A stretch of DNA of 64,000 nt from Pseudomonas cerasi (lineage in GTDB: Bacteria > Pseudomonadota > Gammaproteobacteria > Pseudomonadales > Pseudomonadaceae): the NCBI RefSeq assembly GCF_900074915.1, contig NZ_LT222319.1, positions 2,196,001 through 2,260,000 of the forward strand, read 5' to 3'. Shown piece by piece: positions 1-10,894 of the stretch; positions within the stretch are counted from its first letter, which is position 1; the number at the start of each line of letters is the position of its first letter. The notes under the pieces are model-generated. The model made no database searches. It was not told the DNA's origin and saw only the letters and a list, made by a program, of their open reading frames with translations. Both the position numbers and the translations under genes were made by a program.

Positions 1-321
1 CCTTCCGGGCATTCCTCCAGTTACCCGCCGCACAAGCACGACCGGGACAACCTGCCGCACGAGAGCTTTCTCGAAGAAACCTATTACCACCAGGTCAACC
101 CGCCGCAGGGCTTCGTTTTTCAGCGGGTTTATACCGACGACCGCAGCATCGATCAGGCCATGGCCGTGGAAAACAATGACCTGGTGACCGTGCCCAAGGG
201 CTACCACCCGGTCTCCGTCCCCTACGGCTACGAATCCTGGTACCTGAACGTAATGGCCGGCCCGACGCGCGCCTGGCAGTTCCACAACGATCCGCAGCAC
301 AGCTGGCTGCTGGATCTCTGA
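1..321 (+). CDS. iolB: 5-deoxy-glucuronate isomerase IolB, 3' end only
   Basis: The window opens inside this gene; 106 codons of the C-terminal half are present and end in TGA. The visible protein has the cupin-type stretch of IolB: SYPPHKHD near the left edge, then [15 protein letters not shown], and [18 protein letters not shown] further on. In known pathways IolB converts 5-deoxy-glucuronate to 5-dehydro-2-deoxy-gluconate in the cytoplasm. It sits 28 bp upstream of mmsA/iolA on the same strand, so it is read as part of the inositol operon. The N-terminus and any promoter lie outside the window. Confidence 0.93.
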   Translation, partial: PSGHSSSYPPHKHDRDNLPHESFLEETYYHQVNPPQGFVFQRVYTDDRSIDQAMAVENNDLVTVPKGYHPVSVPYGYESWYLNVMAGPTRAWQFHNDPQHSWLLDL

Positions 322-349
322 TTTCCCATTTTTGTTCTGGAGGCATGAG

Positions 350-1857
350 ATGAACGAGTCACCGGTGATCGGCCACTACATCAACGGACACCTGAGCAAT
401 GGCGAGGGTGAGCGTTACAGCGATGTCTTCAATCCGGCAATCGGCACGGTCCATGCGCGTGTTGCGCTGGCCAGCGTGAAGACTGTGGATGAAGCGGTTG
501 CGGCGGCCAAGGCGGCGTTTCCGGCCTGGGCCGAGCAGTCCTCGCTGCGCCGGGCTCGGGTGATGTTCAAGTTCAAGGAACTGCTGGACCAGCACCATGA
601 CGAATTGGCGCAGATCATTTGCCGCGAGCACGGCAAAGTGTTGTCCGACGCGCGCGGAGAGGTGGTGCGCGGTATCGAGATCGTCGAATTTGCCTGCGGT
701 GCCCCCAGTCTTCTGAAGAGCGATTTCAGCGACAACATCGGCGGTGGTATCGATAACTGGAACCTGCGTCAGCCACTGGGCGTCTGCGCCGGGGTTACGC
801 CGTTCAACTTTCCGGTCATGGTGCCCTTGTGGATGATTCCCATGGCGCTGGTGACCGGTAACTGCTTCATCCTCAAACCCTCGGAGCGCGATCCATCGGC
901 CAGCCTGCTGATGGCGCGCCTGCTCAAGGAAGCCGGTCTGCCCGATGGCGTCTTCAATGTGGTGCAGGGTGACAAGGTGGCGGTCGATGCGTTGCTGCAA
1001 CACCCTGACATCGAGGCCATTTCCTTCGTCGGCTCGACCCCGATCGCCGAGTACATCCATCAGCAAGGCACTGCCCATGGCAAGCGCGTGCAAGCACTGG
1101 GCGGCGCCAAGAACCATATGATCGTGATGCCCGATGCTGATCTGGACCAGGCCGCCGACGCCCTGATCGGGGCGGCTTATGGCTCGGCCGGAGAGCGCTG
1201 TATGGCGATCTCGATTGCCGTGGTGGTCGGCGATGTCGGCCAGCGCCTCATCGACAAGCTGCTGCCGCGCATCGACCAGCTCAAGGTCGGCAACGGCATG
1301 CAGGCCGATTCGGACATGGGGCCGCTGGTCACCGCTGTGCACAAGGCCAAGGTCGAGGGCTTCATCGATCAGGGCGTCAAAGAAGGCGCGAAGCTGATCG
1401 TCGATGGCCGCAACTTCAAGGTGCCGGGTGCCGAGCAGGGCTTTTTCGTCGGCGCGACGCTGTTCGATCACGTCACGTCACGCCGCAGATGCAGATCTAC
1501 AAGGAAGAAATCTTCGGCCCGGTGCTGGGTATCGTGCACGTCGCGGATTTCGCCAGCGCCGTGGCGCTGATCAACGCCCATGAGTTCGGCAATGGCGTGT
1601 CGTGCTTCACCAGCGATGGCGGCGTGGCGCGCGCATTTGCTCGCAGCATCAAGGTCGGCATGGTCGGCATCAACGTGCCGATCCCGGTGCCCATGGCCTG
1701 GCATTCGTTTGGTGGCTGGAAGCGGTCGCTGTTTGGCGATCACCACGCCTACGGCGAAGAAGGCCTGCGTTTTTACAGCCGCTACAAAAGCGTCATGCAA
1801 CGCTGGCCGGACAGCATCGCCAAAGGCCCCGAGTTCAGTATGCCGACTGCCAAATAG
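350..1857 (+). pseudogene. mmsA: methylmalonate-semialdehyde dehydrogenase (MmsA/IolA), frameshifted
   Basis: This is an aldehyde dehydrogenase of the CoA-acylating MMSDH type, which turns malonate semialdehyde into acetyl-CoA at the end of inositol breakdown. The start is ATG 350, behind a TCTGGAGG ribosome site. The catalytic cysteine lies in GERCMA (about Cys284). The first frame reads normally to about codon 373, then shifts at 1468-1482, where TCACG is present three times in tandem. The rest ([20 protein letters not shown] onward) continues in another frame to 1857. Deleting one 5-bp unit gives a 500-residue protein, the usual family length, so the lesion is a clean 5-bp expansion. As written, the product would lose its last quarter. 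A sequencing error cannot be excluded. Confidence 0.9.
1468..1482 (+). repeat. TCACG x3 tandem repeat causing the mmsA frameshift
   Basis: Three perfect head-to-tail copies of TCACG are followed by CCGCAG. Two copies would keep the reading frame ([10 protein letters not shown]); three copies shift it by +5. The structure is what replication slippage would leave. Confidence 0.9.
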
Positions 1858-1893
1858 TCTTCATCAATGGAATGTTTGCGGAGAATAAGAACA

Positions 1894-2724
1894 ATGAACC
1901 ACCCTCTGCGTTTCGCCCTTAATCGAATGGTCGCGCCGCGCCTGTCTCTGGAAAGTTTCGTCGACCTGGCGGTTGAGCTGGGTGCCGATGCCATCGAGAT
2001 TCGCAACGACCTCAAGGGCATCGAGATCGAAGACGGCACTGCCCCCGAGGTCGTCCGTGATCTTTGTGCTGCCAGGGGGGTAGAGGTGTTGTCCATCAAC
2101 GCCCTGTACCCGTTCGATGTCTGGAACCAGGAGCGCGCTGCCCAGGCGACGAAGCTGGCGCAGTACGCCCGCGACTGCGGTGCCCGCGGTCTGGTGCTGT
2201 GCCCGCTCAATGACCGTGCCGACCCGCGCAACGGTGCGCAGCGCGCTGCGGGATTACGCACCGCATTGACGGCCTTGGCCCCGATTCTTCGCGAGCACGG
2301 AATTCTCGGCTTCGTCGAACCCCTCGGCTTTGAGGAGTGCTCGCTGCGACTCAAGCGTCAAGCGGTGGATGCGATCAAAGCTGTCGGCGGGCTGGATGTT
2401 TACCGACTGGTTCACGATACCTTTCACCACCATCTGGCCGGCGAGGTCGAGCTGTTCCCGGAGCTGACCGGGTTGGTACATATCTCCGGTGTCGAGGATG
2501 CGCAGACACCGCTCAACAGCATTCGCGATGGTCATCGCGTGCTGGTCGGCGAAGGCGACATTCTGGGTAATGCGTCGCAGATCGAGCGCTTGCTGGACAG
2601 CGGCTATCAGGGGCATCTGTCGTTCGAACCGTTTGCTGAAAGCGTTCACGTGCTGGATGACATTCCTCAGGCAATAGCGGCAAGCATGACGCATTTGTCA
2701 CGAGCCGTTTCGCAGCGTCACTGA
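1894..2724 (+). CDS. iolI: IolI-like 2-keto-myo-inositol isomerase (TIM barrel)
   Basis: This 276-residue protein belongs to the xylose-isomerase-like TIM-barrel (AP endonuclease 2) family. Acidic and His residues expected for the metal site are in GFVEPLGF (about 140), VHDTFHHH (about 178) and GHLSFEPF near the end. IolI interconverts scyllo-inosose and 1-keto-D-chiro-inositol in the known pathway. ATG 1894 is chosen over the upstream in-frame ATG at 1867 because GCGGAGAATAAG sits just before it and the family N-terminus starts with the barrel strand. It lies between mmsA and iolD in the same operon. Family is secure; the exact substrate is inferred from context. Confidence 0.8.
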   Translation: MNHPLRFALNRMVAPRLSLESFVDLAVELGADAIEIRNDLKGIEIEDGTAPEVVRDLCAARGVEVLSINALYPFDVWNQERAAQATKLAQYARDCGARGLVLCPLNDRADPRNGAQRAAGLRTALTALAPILREHGILGFVEPLGFEECSLRLKRQAVDAIKAVGGLDVYRLVHDTFHHHLAGEVELFPELTGLVHISGVEDAQTPLNSIRDGHRVLVGEGDILGNASQIERLLDSGYQGHLSFEPFAESVHVLDDIPQAIAASMTHLSRAVSQRH

Positions 2725-2782
2725 CTTCAGCCGTCAGGCCGGCTTAAACCCTGGCCACCTCAAACAAGAACAAGGTGCGAAC

Positions 2783-4720
2783 ATGAGTACAACCCGACTG
2801 ACCATGGCCCAGGCCCTGGTGAAGTTTCTCGATAACCAGTACGTCGAAGTCGACGGCGTACAGAGCAAATTCGTCGCCGGCATTTTCACCATTTTCGGGC
2901 ATGGCAACGTGCTGGGGCTTGGGCAGGCGCTGGAGCAGGACAGCGGCGACCTGGTGGTCCATCAGGGCCGTAACGAGCAGGGCATGTGCCATGCCGCCAT
3001 CGGTTTTGCCAAGCAGCACCTGCGTCGCAAGATCTACGCGTGCAGTTCATCGGTCGGCCCTGGCGCGGCGAACATGGTCACCGCTGCGGCAACGGCCTCG
3101 GCCAACCGCATCCCGTTGCTGCTGTTGCCGGGCGATGTCTACGCCAGCCGCCAGCCCGATCCGGTGCTGCAGCAGATCGAGCAGTTTCACGACCTGAGTA
3201 TCAGCACCAACGACGCGTTCAAGGCGGTGAGCAAATACTGGGACCGCATCAACCGGCCCGAGCAGTTGATGAGCGCAGCGCTCAATGCCATGCGCGTACT
3301 GACCGACCCGGCCGACACGGGCGCCGTTACCCTGGCGCTGCCTCAGGATGTGCAGGCTGAAGCCTACGACTACCCGGACAGCTTCCTGCAAAAGCGTGTG
3401 CACCGTATCGACCGGCGTCCGCCAAGCAAGGCCATGCTTGACGACGCATTGAGGCTATTGGCCGACAAGCGCAAGCCGTTGCTGATCTGCGGCGGCGGGG
3501 TGCGTTACTCCGGTGCGGCGGATGCCTTGCAAGCCTTTGCCGAGCGCTTCGATATCCCGTTCGCCGAAACTCAGTCCGGCAAAAGTGCCATCGTTTCGGC
3601 GCACCCGTTGAACATGGGCGGCATCGGCGAAACCGGCACGCTGGCGGCCAATCGGCTGGCCAAAGAGGCTGACCTGATCATCGGCGTAGGCACCCGTTAC
3701 AGCGATTTCACCACCGCGTCGAAATGGCTGTTTCAGAACCCGGATGTGCAGTTTCTCAACCTCAATGTCGGTGCCTTTGATGTGCAGAAACTGGACGGCG
3801 TGCAGGTCCTGGCCGATGCGCAGATGGCATTGCAGGCGCTGACCGAAAGCCTCCAGGCCTGCGGTTATCGTGCGGCCTGGGGCGATGCACCGCGATCGGC
3901 GCGTGCCGAGCTGGATGCCGAGGTGGATCGCCTGTACGCGGTCGAGTACCAGCGTGAGGATTTTGTCCCGGAAATCAACGATCACCTGGACCCTGCCGTG
4001 CTGCGCGATTTCATCGAGCTGACGGGTTCGTGTCTGACTCAGAGTGGTGTATTGGGCATCCTCAACCAGAGCCTGCCTGCCGATGCGGTGATCGTTGCAG
4101 CAGCGGGCAGCTTGCCGGGTGATCTTCAGCGCGCCTGGCGCAGTACCGGAGTCGACACCTATCACGTCGAATACGGTTATTCGTGCATGGGTTATGAGGT
4201 CAACGCCGCACTGGGCGTGAAGCTCGCAGCGCCGCACCGCGAAGTCTTTGCGCTGGTCGGCGATGGCTCTTACATGATGCTCCATTCGGAACTGGCCACC
4301 TCGATCCAGGAGCGGCGCAAGATCAACGTGGTGCTGCTGGACAACATGACTTTCGGCTGCATCAACAATCTGCAGATGGAGCACGGCATGAACAGCTTCG
4401 GCACCGAGTTCCGTTTCCGCAATCCGGAAACCGGCAAGCTCGACGGTGACTTTGTGCCAGTGGATTTCGCCATGAGTGCTGCCGCCTATGGCTGCAAGAC
4501 CTACAAGGTGAGTACTGCCGAACAACTGCGCCAGGCGCTCGCCGATGCGCAACGTCAGACCGTGTCGACGCTGATCGACATCAAGGTCCTGCCCAAGACG
4601 ATGATCCACAAATACCTGTCGTGGTGGCGTGTCGGGGTTGCCGAAGTGTCGACCACCGGCACTACCGCTCAGGTGTATGAAAAGCTCAATCGCGAGCTGC
4701 TCAAGGCTCGTCAGTACTGA
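2783..4720 (+). CDS. iolD: 3D-(3,5/4)-trihydroxycyclohexane-1,2-dione acylhydrolase IolD
   Basis: A 645-residue thiamine-diphosphate enzyme of the acetolactate-synthase superfamily. IolD hydrolytically opens the diketone ring to 5-deoxy-glucuronate. The N-terminal pyrimidine domain carries [18 protein letters not shown] with the cofactor-activating Glu. The central domain follows (about 200-340), and the C-terminal TPP domain has [11 protein letters not shown] leading to [11 protein letters not shown], the GDG...NN metal-binding motif. Length matches the family. ATG 2783 follows AAGGTGCGAAC. It is preceded by iolI (58 bp) and followed by iolG (62 bp), consistent with one transcript. Confidence 0.95.
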   Translation: MSTTRLTMAQALVKFLDNQYVEVDGVQSKFVAGIFTIFGHGNVLGLGQALEQDSGDLVVHQGRNEQGMCHAAIGFAKQHLRRKIYACSSSVGPGAANMVTAAATASANRIPLLLLPGDVYASRQPDPVLQQIEQFHDLSISTNDAFKAVSKYWDRINRPEQLMSAALNAMRVLTDPADTGAVTLALPQDVQAEAYDYPDSFLQKRVHRIDRRPPSKAMLDDALRLLADKRKPLLICGGGVRYSGAADALQAFAERFDIPFAETQSGKSAIVSAHPLNMGGIGETGTLAANRLAKEADLIIGVGTRYSDFTTASKWLFQNPDVQFLNLNVGAFDVQKLDGVQVLADAQMALQALTESLQACGYRAAWGDAPRSARAELDAEVDRLYAVEYQREDFVPEINDHLDPAVLRDFIELTGSCLTQSGVLGILNQSLPADAVIVAAAGSLPGDLQRAWRSTGVDTYHVEYGYSCMGYEVNAALGVKLAAPHREVFALVGDGSYMMLHSELATSIQERRKINVVLLDNMTFGCINNLQMEHGMNSFGTEFRFRNPETGKLDGDFVPVDFAMSAAAYGCKTYKVSTAEQLRQALADAQRQTVSTLIDIKVLPKTMIHKYLSWWRVGVAEVSTTGTTAQVYEKLNRELLKARQY

Positions 4721-4770
4721 TCACTTTTATCGTTCAGCGCCCGTGATCCGTTCACGGGTACATCCAATAA

Positions 4771-5799
<1,029 letters not shown>

Positions 5800-5851
5800 C
5801 CATCCTGCGGTTAAACAGGACATCTCTTGAAAGGAATAAAAGGGAGGCATC

Positions 5852-6712
5852 ATGCGTATTGCACTGGACCCTTACATGTATCGCCATCTGTCACTGGGGG
5901 CGATGGTCGATAAAACCGCGGAGCTGGGCTATGACTATATCGAGCTGTCGCCGCGTGAAGATTTCATGCCATTTTACAAATACCCACGGGTGGATCGGGC
6001 GCGGATCAGGGAGTTTCGCAAGGCCCTGAGTGATGCCGGGGTGAAACTCTCCTCGTTGCTGCCGCTGTACCACTGGGCTGCGCCAGATGAAGACCTGCGT
6101 ATTGCAGCGGTTCGCAACTGGAAACGTGCCATTCAGGTCGCCGTTGAGATGGACTGCGACCTTATGAATACCGAGTTCAGCGGGCAATCCGACCATGCGC
6201 TGGTCTGTGAAAACCAGTTCATGAAATCCATGGATGAATTGATGCCGCATTTCGAGCGTGAAGGTATAAAGCTCGATATTCAGGCGCACCCCTACGATTT
6301 CTGCGAGCGCAACAACGAGTCGGTGGATATTATTCGCGGGCTCGATCGGGACTGGATCAACTACCTGTACGCGGCACCACACACTTTCTTCTACGACGAT
6401 GGCGTTGGTGATATCGCTTCGATGCTGCGCTATGCCGGCGACAAGCTCACGCATCTGATCATTGCCGACACCTATAATCACCGGGCTTCTTCCAACCTGC
6501 GCTACATCGTCAACCCGCCCGGCGTGACGGCGACGGTTCATCAGCACCTGGACATCGGCCAGGGCGAGGTGAACTGGGAGGCGTTCTTCTCGACGTTGCG
6601 GGACATCAAGTTCGACGGCATTGCCACAGTGGCGGTATTTGCCTGGGAGGAACGCGCAGATGAATCGAGCCGATTCATGCTGGAGCGGGTCAAAAGCGAG
6701 CTGCTCCGTTGA
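5852..6712 (+). CDS. iolH: IolH-like sugar phosphate isomerase/epimerase
   Basis: A 286-residue TIM-barrel protein of the xylose-isomerase-like family. Its opening ([15 protein letters not shown], then [10 protein letters not shown]) resembles Bacillus IolH, an inositol-operon protein of uncertain reaction. Candidate metal ligands occur in TEFSG (about 109), [11 protein letters not shown] (about 144), [10 protein letters not shown] (about 210) and the C-terminal VFAWEE. It begins 52 bp after iolG behind AAGGAATAAAAGGGAGG. The second barrel isomerase in the operon alongside IolI suggests handling of inositol stereoisomers or their keto derivatives, which is inference. Family call strong, reaction unknown. 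Confidence 0.75.
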   Translation: MRIALDPYMYRHLSLGAMVDKTAELGYDYIELSPREDFMPFYKYPRVDRARIREFRKALSDAGVKLSSLLPLYHWAAPDEDLRIAAVRNWKRAIQVAVEMDCDLMNTEFSGQSDHALVCENQFMKSMDELMPHFEREGIKLDIQAHPYDFCERNNESVDIIRGLDRDWINYLYAAPHTFFYDDGVGDIASMLRYAGDKLTHLIIADTYNHRASSNLRYIVNPPGVTATVHQHLDIGQGEVNWEAFFSTLRDIKFDGIATVAVFAWEERADESSRFMLERVKSELLR

Positions 6713-6778
6713 AACGGCGGCATCAACTACACAACCGACGGCTGCGGCCATGAGGTTCATGGAATACAGGAGACATGC

Positions 6779-7798
6779 ATGCGAGCAGGGCTGGTGGGCT
6801 ATGGCAAAGGCGGGCGTTACTTTCATGCGACGCTGATTTCAAGTTTGCCGGGTGCCACGTTTGTGGGCGTCGTCACACGCTCCGAAGAGCGCAAGCAGGA
6901 AGTGGCCAAAGACCTTCCCGGCGTGGCGACCTTCGATACGCTGGCCGATCTGGTCGCTGCCGGGGTTGATGTGGTGGTGATTTCCACACCGCTGGCCTCG
7001 CGACGAGCGTTGATCCTCGAAGCGATAGAGCTGGGTGTCGGGGTCGTCAGCGACAAACCCTTCGCCAGTGATGCAGCCCAGGCGCGCGAGCTGGTGGACG
7101 CGGCCGAGCGTCGTGGCGTGCTGCTCAGCGTTTATCAGAACCGCCGCTGGGATTCGGACTTCCTCACTGTGCGCAAGTTGCTCGACAGCGAGGCACTGGG
7201 CGCGGTCAGCCGGTTCGAGTCCAGCATCGAGCGTTATTCGCCACGGTCTGTCGGCAAGGCCAGCGGCGGTGGCGTGCTGCGTGACCTGGGCAGTCATCTG
7301 GTGGATCAGGCGCTGGTGCTGTTCGGCCCGGTCGAACGGGTGTATGCGGAACTGCAATTCGCTGCGCCGCACGACGAACTGGATCACACGTTCTTCGTTT
7401 CCCTGCGCCATGCCGGCGGCGTGACCTCGCACCTGTCCGGCAGCTGCCTGCAAAACAGTGCCAAGCCGCGTTTCAGGGTCAGTGGAGCGAAGGGTTGTTA
7501 CAGCGTCGACGGGCTGGATGGTCAGGAAGAGGCCGCCTTTGCCGGGCTTACGCCAAGGTCCGAGGGCGAGCGCTGGGGTGTCGAGGAGCATCGGCGCTGG
7601 GGCTGGTTCGAGCAGGGCGAGCATCGCGAGCGTGTGCCGTCGGAGCGTGGTTGCTGGCTGGAGTTCTACCGCCAGTTGCAAAGCGCGGTTGACGAGCAGG
7701 GTATTAATCCGGTCAATCCGCATGATGCGATAGCCTCGGCGCAAATCATGGATGCCGCGCGCCTGAGTGCCAGAGAAGGGCGCGTTGTGGTGCTGTAG
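6779..7798 (+). CDS. Gfo/Idh/MocA family oxidoreductase, second inositol-type dehydrogenase
   Basis: A 339-residue NAD(P)-dependent dehydrogenase. The Rossmann motif is GLVGYGKGGRYFHA at residues 4-17, the conserved lysine is in VVSDKPFA (about 97), and the C-terminal domain carries GGGVLRDLGSHLVDQAL with the expected Asp/His. ATG 6779 is preferred over the out-of-frame ATG at 6775 because CAGGAG lies six bases upstream. This subgroup resembles the YvaA/IolW-IolX side of the family (scyllo-inositol dehydrogenases), so a role in scyllo-inositol use is plausible but not shown. It is the last gene of the catabolic operon and is followed by a hairpin at 7842. Confidence 0.85.
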   Translation: MRAGLVGYGKGGRYFHATLISSLPGATFVGVVTRSEERKQEVAKDLPGVATFDTLADLVAAGVDVVVISTPLASRRALILEAIELGVGVVSDKPFASDAAQARELVDAAERRGVLLSVYQNRRWDSDFLTVRKLLDSEALGAVSRFESSIERYSPRSVGKASGGGVLRDLGSHLVDQALVLFGPVERVYAELQFAAPHDELDHTFFVSLRHAGGVTSHLSGSCLQNSAKPRFRVSGAKGCYSVDGLDGQEEAAFAGLTPRSEGERWGVEEHRRWGWFEQGEHRERVPSERGCWLEFYRQLQSAVDEQGINPVNPHDAIASAQIMDAARLSAREGRVVVL

Positions 7799-7841
7799 CC
7801 ATTGCGCGCTGCAGCGCATCCAGCGGCCCGTTATCGAAGAG

Positions 7842-7872
7842 AGCCTGACGCTTGCCATGCGTCGGGCTTTGT
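7842..7872 (+). terminator. probable terminator at the end of the iol operon
   Basis: The inverted repeat AGCCTGACGC / GCGTCGGGCT has a 7-base loop and one G-T pair, and is followed by TTTGTCGTCT. The T run is short, so termination may be partial. Confidence 0.6.
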
Positions 7873-7925
7873 CGTCTCTGTAACCGAATAAAATGAAATG
7901 GAATAAAATTCTAAAATCAGTTGAA

Positions 7926-7943
7926 TTGGAAAATATTTTCCAA
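7926..7943. promoter_or_regulatory. perfect 18-bp palindrome, candidate IolR operator
   Basis: TTGGAAAATATTTTCCAA is its own reverse complement. It contains GGAA-N6-TTCC exactly, the motif I recall for IolR repressors of the RpiR family that control inositol genes in rhizobia. It lies in an AT-rich stretch about 320 bp before the ABC importer gene and 130 bp after the catabolic operon. Two direct copies of GAATAAAAT stand just upstream, at 7886-7894 and 7901-7909. No regulator gene is in the window, so the assignment rests on motif and position. Confidence 0.6.
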
Positions 7944-8050
7944 TAGAGTCGTTTTCAGGTTGCCGACTATCGAATCCCTCGCGTTTTGAAGGTTTTTCAA
8001 AGCACGAGAAGCAAGCCCGACAAAAACAAAACAAAAGATAGGTACTGTCG

Positions 8051-8221
8051 ATGAAAACCCCTACCTCTGGCGTCACCGCCAAGCGTTCTGCCACCTCGTC
8101 ATTCTGGATCCGGACCCTGGAGCGATTTCTCACCGTCGTCGCCCTGAGCCTGTGCGTGCGCCACAAGGACGCGCAACTGTTCTGCATTCCCGGTGCCACC
8201 GGGATCCGCCTGTCACGCTGA
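8051..8221 (+). CDS. possible 56-residue leader ORF upstream of the inositol importer
   Basis: ATG 8051 opens a 57-codon frame (MKTPTSGVTAKRSATSSFWI at the start, ending ATGIRLSR) that stops 44 bp before the periplasmic binding protein gene. About 80% of its third positions are G or C, as in neighbouring genes. A short hydrophobic stretch (FLTVVALSLCV) lies in the middle. The ribosome site is poor (GATAGG, about 10 bases upstream). I do not recognise it. It could be a small protein, a translated leader or chance. Confidence 0.25.
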   Translation: MKTPTSGVTAKRSATSSFWIRTLERFLTVVALSLCVRHKDAQLFCIPGATGIRLSR

Positions 8222-8265
8222 TTCGCTGCATCCGAACAACAACAATAATTTGGAGACAGATCCTC

Positions 8266-9201
8266 ATGAAGACCAAGATTGCTTTGACCTCATTGGCGAT
8301 GGCGCTGATGGTGGGCAGCGGTGCAGCTTTGGCCGATATCAAGATTGGTGTGGCCATGTCGCAGTTCGATGACACCTGGCTGACCTACCTGCGTGACGAC
8401 ATGAATGCCAAGGCCAAAGTCATGTCAACGACCGAGAAAGTGGACCTGCAGTTCGTCGATGCCCGCGCTGATGTCAACAAGCAGCTCGATCAGGTCAAGG
8501 ACCTGATCAACAAGAAAGTCGACGCCCTGATCGTCAATCCGGTCGACACCGCCGCTACTGCGCGGATCACCAAGGAAGCGGTCGCCGCCGGTATCCCGCT
8601 GGTCTACGTCAACCGCCGCCCCGACGATCCGAAACTGCCTGCGGGCGTCGCCACAGTGACGTCGGATGACATGGAGGCCGGCCGACTTCAGGCGCAATAC
8701 ATCGCCGACAAAATGAAGGGCAAGGGCAGCGTCATGATTCTTCTGGGTGACCTGGCCAACAACTCCACGCAAAACCGCACCAAGGGCGTCAAAGAGGTGT
8801 TGGCCAAGTACCCGGACATCAAGATAGACCAGGAGCAGACCGGCACCTGGCTGCGCCAGAAGGGCATGGACCTGACCAACGACTGGCTTACCCAGGGCCG
8901 AAAATTCAACGCGGTGCTGGCCAACAACGATGAAATGGCCATTGGCGCGGCGATGGCGCTGAAGCAGGCAGGCGTGGATAAAGGCAGCGTTTTCGTTGCC
9001 GGTGTCGACGGTACACCGGACGGGCTCAACGCCGTGACCAAGGGCGATCTGGCCGTATCGGTCTATCAGGACGCGAAAGGACAGGCCGACGGGGCGATCG
9101 ATGCCGCGGTGAAACTGGCCAGGAAGGAGAAGGTCGAGCCCCAGGCGATCATCATTCCTTATCGCCTGATCACCCCTGAAAACGTCGCCACCTTCAAATA
9201 A
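8266..9201 (+). CDS. periplasmic sugar (inositol-type) ABC transporter binding protein
   Basis: A 311-residue binding protein of the ribose/galactose cluster (Peripla_BP_4). ATG 8266 follows TTGGAGACAG. Residues 1-23 form a signal peptide (KTKIALTSLAMALMVGSGAALA) ending in an Ala-x-Ala type site. The mature part has the family landmarks VDALIVNPVDT, GIPLVYVNRR, VLANNDEMAIGAAMALKQ and VFVAGVDGTPDG. It probably binds myo-inositol or a related polyol, as Caulobacter IbpA does; that is inferred from the adjacent catabolic operon. First gene of a binding protein-ATPase-permease operon. Confidence 0.88.
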   Translation: MKTKIALTSLAMALMVGSGAALADIKIGVAMSQFDDTWLTYLRDDMNAKAKVMSTTEKVDLQFVDARADVNKQLDQVKDLINKKVDALIVNPVDTAATARITKEAVAAGIPLVYVNRRPDDPKLPAGVATVTSDDMEAGRLQAQYIADKMKGKGSVMILLGDLANNSTQNRTKGVKEVLAKYPDIKIDQEQTGTWLRQKGMDLTNDWLTQGRKFNAVLANNDEMAIGAAMALKQAGVDKGSVFVAGVDGTPDGLNAVTKGDLAVSVYQDAKGQADGAIDAAVKLARKEKVEPQAIIIPYRLITPENVATFK

Positions 9202-9270
9202 CAACGATCGTCAGGCCTGGGAGGGCATGCCAATGCGCTCCCGCAGCCTGCCGCTTGAGGAGTTGTGATC

Positions 9271-10848
9271 ATGTTCGGTTCTGCTACTGCCAATCCGCCC
9301 GCGCAACGCGATCTGCCGTCCGGCGACGGGGGCGGAGGGGCGCCTGATGCCCAGGCCCCGTATCTGCTGGAAATCAGCCATGTCAGCAAGGGCTTCCCCG
9401 GCGTCATTGCGCTCAATGATGTGCAATTGCGCGTTCGCCCTGGCAGCGTGCTGGCGCTGATGGGCGAGAACGGAGCCGGAAAATCGACCCTGATGAAAAT
9501 CATTGCGGGCATCTATCAGCCGGACTCGGGCGAAATCCGCCTGCTTGGCAAGCCGGTCCGCTTCGATACGCCCCTGTCAGCGTTGCAGGCGGGTATCGCC
9601 ATGATCCATCAGGAACTGAACCTGATGCCGTTCATGAGCATTGCCGAGAACATCTGGATCGGTCGCGAACAGCTCAACGGCCTGCACATGGTCGATCACC
9701 GCGAGATGCACCGCTGCACTGCCGAACTGCTGGAGCGTCTGCGCATCAAGCTCGATCCCGAGGAGCTGGTCGGCACGCTGAGCATTGCCGAGCGGCAGAT
9801 GGTGGAGATCGCCAAGGCCGTGTCATACGACTCGGACGTGCTGATCATGGACGAACCGACCTCGGCGATCACCGAAACCGAAGTCGCTCACCTGTTCTCG
9901 ATCATCAGCGACCTGCGTGCCCAGGGCAAAGGCATCATTTACATCACCCACAAGATGAACGAAGTCTTCGAAATCGCCGACGAAGTGGCGGTGTTTCGCG
10001 ACGGCGCCTATATCGGCCTGCAGCGCGCCGAAAGCATGGACGGTGACAGCCTGATCACCATGATGGTAGGCCGTGAACTGACCCAGCTGTTCCCCGAGCG
10101 GGAAAAACCGGCAGGCGACGTACTGCTGTCCGTCAATCAACTGAGCCTGAACGGCATTTTCAAGGACGTGAGCTTCGACCTGCGTGCCGGGGAGGTGCTT
10201 GGCATTGCCGGGCTGATGGGGTCCGGGCGTACCAATGTCGCCGAGACCCTGTTCGGCATAACCCCCAGCGACAGCGGCGAGGTGCGCTTCGATGGCAAGA
10301 CGGTGCACATCGGCGATCCGCATCAGGCGATTGAACTGGGTTTTGCGCTGCTCACGGAGGACCGCAAATTGACCGGCCTGTTTCCATGCCTGTCAGTGAT
10401 GGAAAATATGGAGATGGCTGTGCTGGCCAACTATGCCGGTAACGGTTTCGTGCAACAGAAGGCCTTGCGCGCACTGTGCGAAGACATGTGCAAAAAGCTT
10501 CGGGTCAAGACGCCGTCGCTGGAGCAGTGCATCGACACATTATCCGGTGGTAACCAACAGAAGGCACTGCTCGCGCGCTGGCTGATGACCAACCCCAGGG
10601 TGCTGATTCTGGATGAACCCACACGCGGTATCGACGTGGGGGCCAAGGTGGAAATCTACCGCCTGATCTCCCTGCTGGCCAGTGAAGGCATGGCGGTCAT
10701 CATGATTTCCTCGGAGCTGCCGGAAGTGCTTGGCATGAGTGACCGGGTCATGGTCATGCACGAAGGCGAAATGATGGGCATCCTCGATCGTGGCGAAGCG
10801 ACCCAGGAAAAAGTCATGCATCTGGCCTCCGGCCACAAGGTTCATTGA
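9271..10848 (+). CDS. sugar ABC transporter ATP-binding protein (two ATPase domains)
   Basis: A 525-residue duplicated ATPase of the RbsA/MglA/IatA type, on the inner face of the membrane. Domain 1 has Walker [10 protein letters not shown], signature-like [14 protein letters not shown] and Walker [11 protein letters not shown]. Domain 2 has the degenerate Walker A usual in this family ([10 protein letters not shown]), a full signature [15 protein letters not shown] and [13 protein letters not shown] 9271 is chosen over the in-frame GTG 9265 because GAGGAG then has an 8-base spacing. A Gly/Pro/Asp-rich N-terminal tail of about 25 residues precedes domain 1. It energises uptake by the neighbouring binding protein and permease. 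Confidence 0.9.
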   Translation: MFGSATANPPAQRDLPSGDGGGGAPDAQAPYLLEISHVSKGFPGVIALNDVQLRVRPGSVLALMGENGAGKSTLMKIIAGIYQPDSGEIRLLGKPVRFDTPLSALQAGIAMIHQELNLMPFMSIAENIWIGREQLNGLHMVDHREMHRCTAELLERLRIKLDPEELVGTLSIAERQMVEIAKAVSYDSDVLIMDEPTSAITETEVAHLFSIISDLRAQGKGIIYITHKMNEVFEIADEVAVFRDGAYIGLQRAESMDGDSLITMMVGRELTQLFPEREKPAGDVLLSVNQLSLNGIFKDVSFDLRAGEVLGIAGLMGSGRTNVAETLFGITPSDSGEVRFDGKTVHIGDPHQAIELGFALLTEDRKLTGLFPCLSVMENMEMAVLANYAGNGFVQQKALRALCEDMCKKLRVKTPSLEQCIDTLSGGNQQKALLARWLMTNPRVLILDEPTRGIDVGAKVEIYRLISLLASEGMAVIMISSELPEVLGMSDRVMVMHEGEMMGILDRGEATQEKVMHLASGHKVH

Positions 10849-10894
10849 GTTCGCACTACAGGGCTCGGTAGAAGAAGAACAAGAGGAAACGAAC

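Noticed and set aside
359..1471. Long minus-strand open frame antisense to mmsA (370 codons)
   Set aside because: It mirrors the high-GC codon pattern of the real gene on the other strand and shows no recognisable domain. Similar shadows occur opposite iolD, mrpA, wzc and others.
6775..6969. ATG 6775 as start of the second Gfo/Idh gene
   Set aside because: It opens a different frame with no family similarity; ATG 6779 has correct spacing to CAGGAG.
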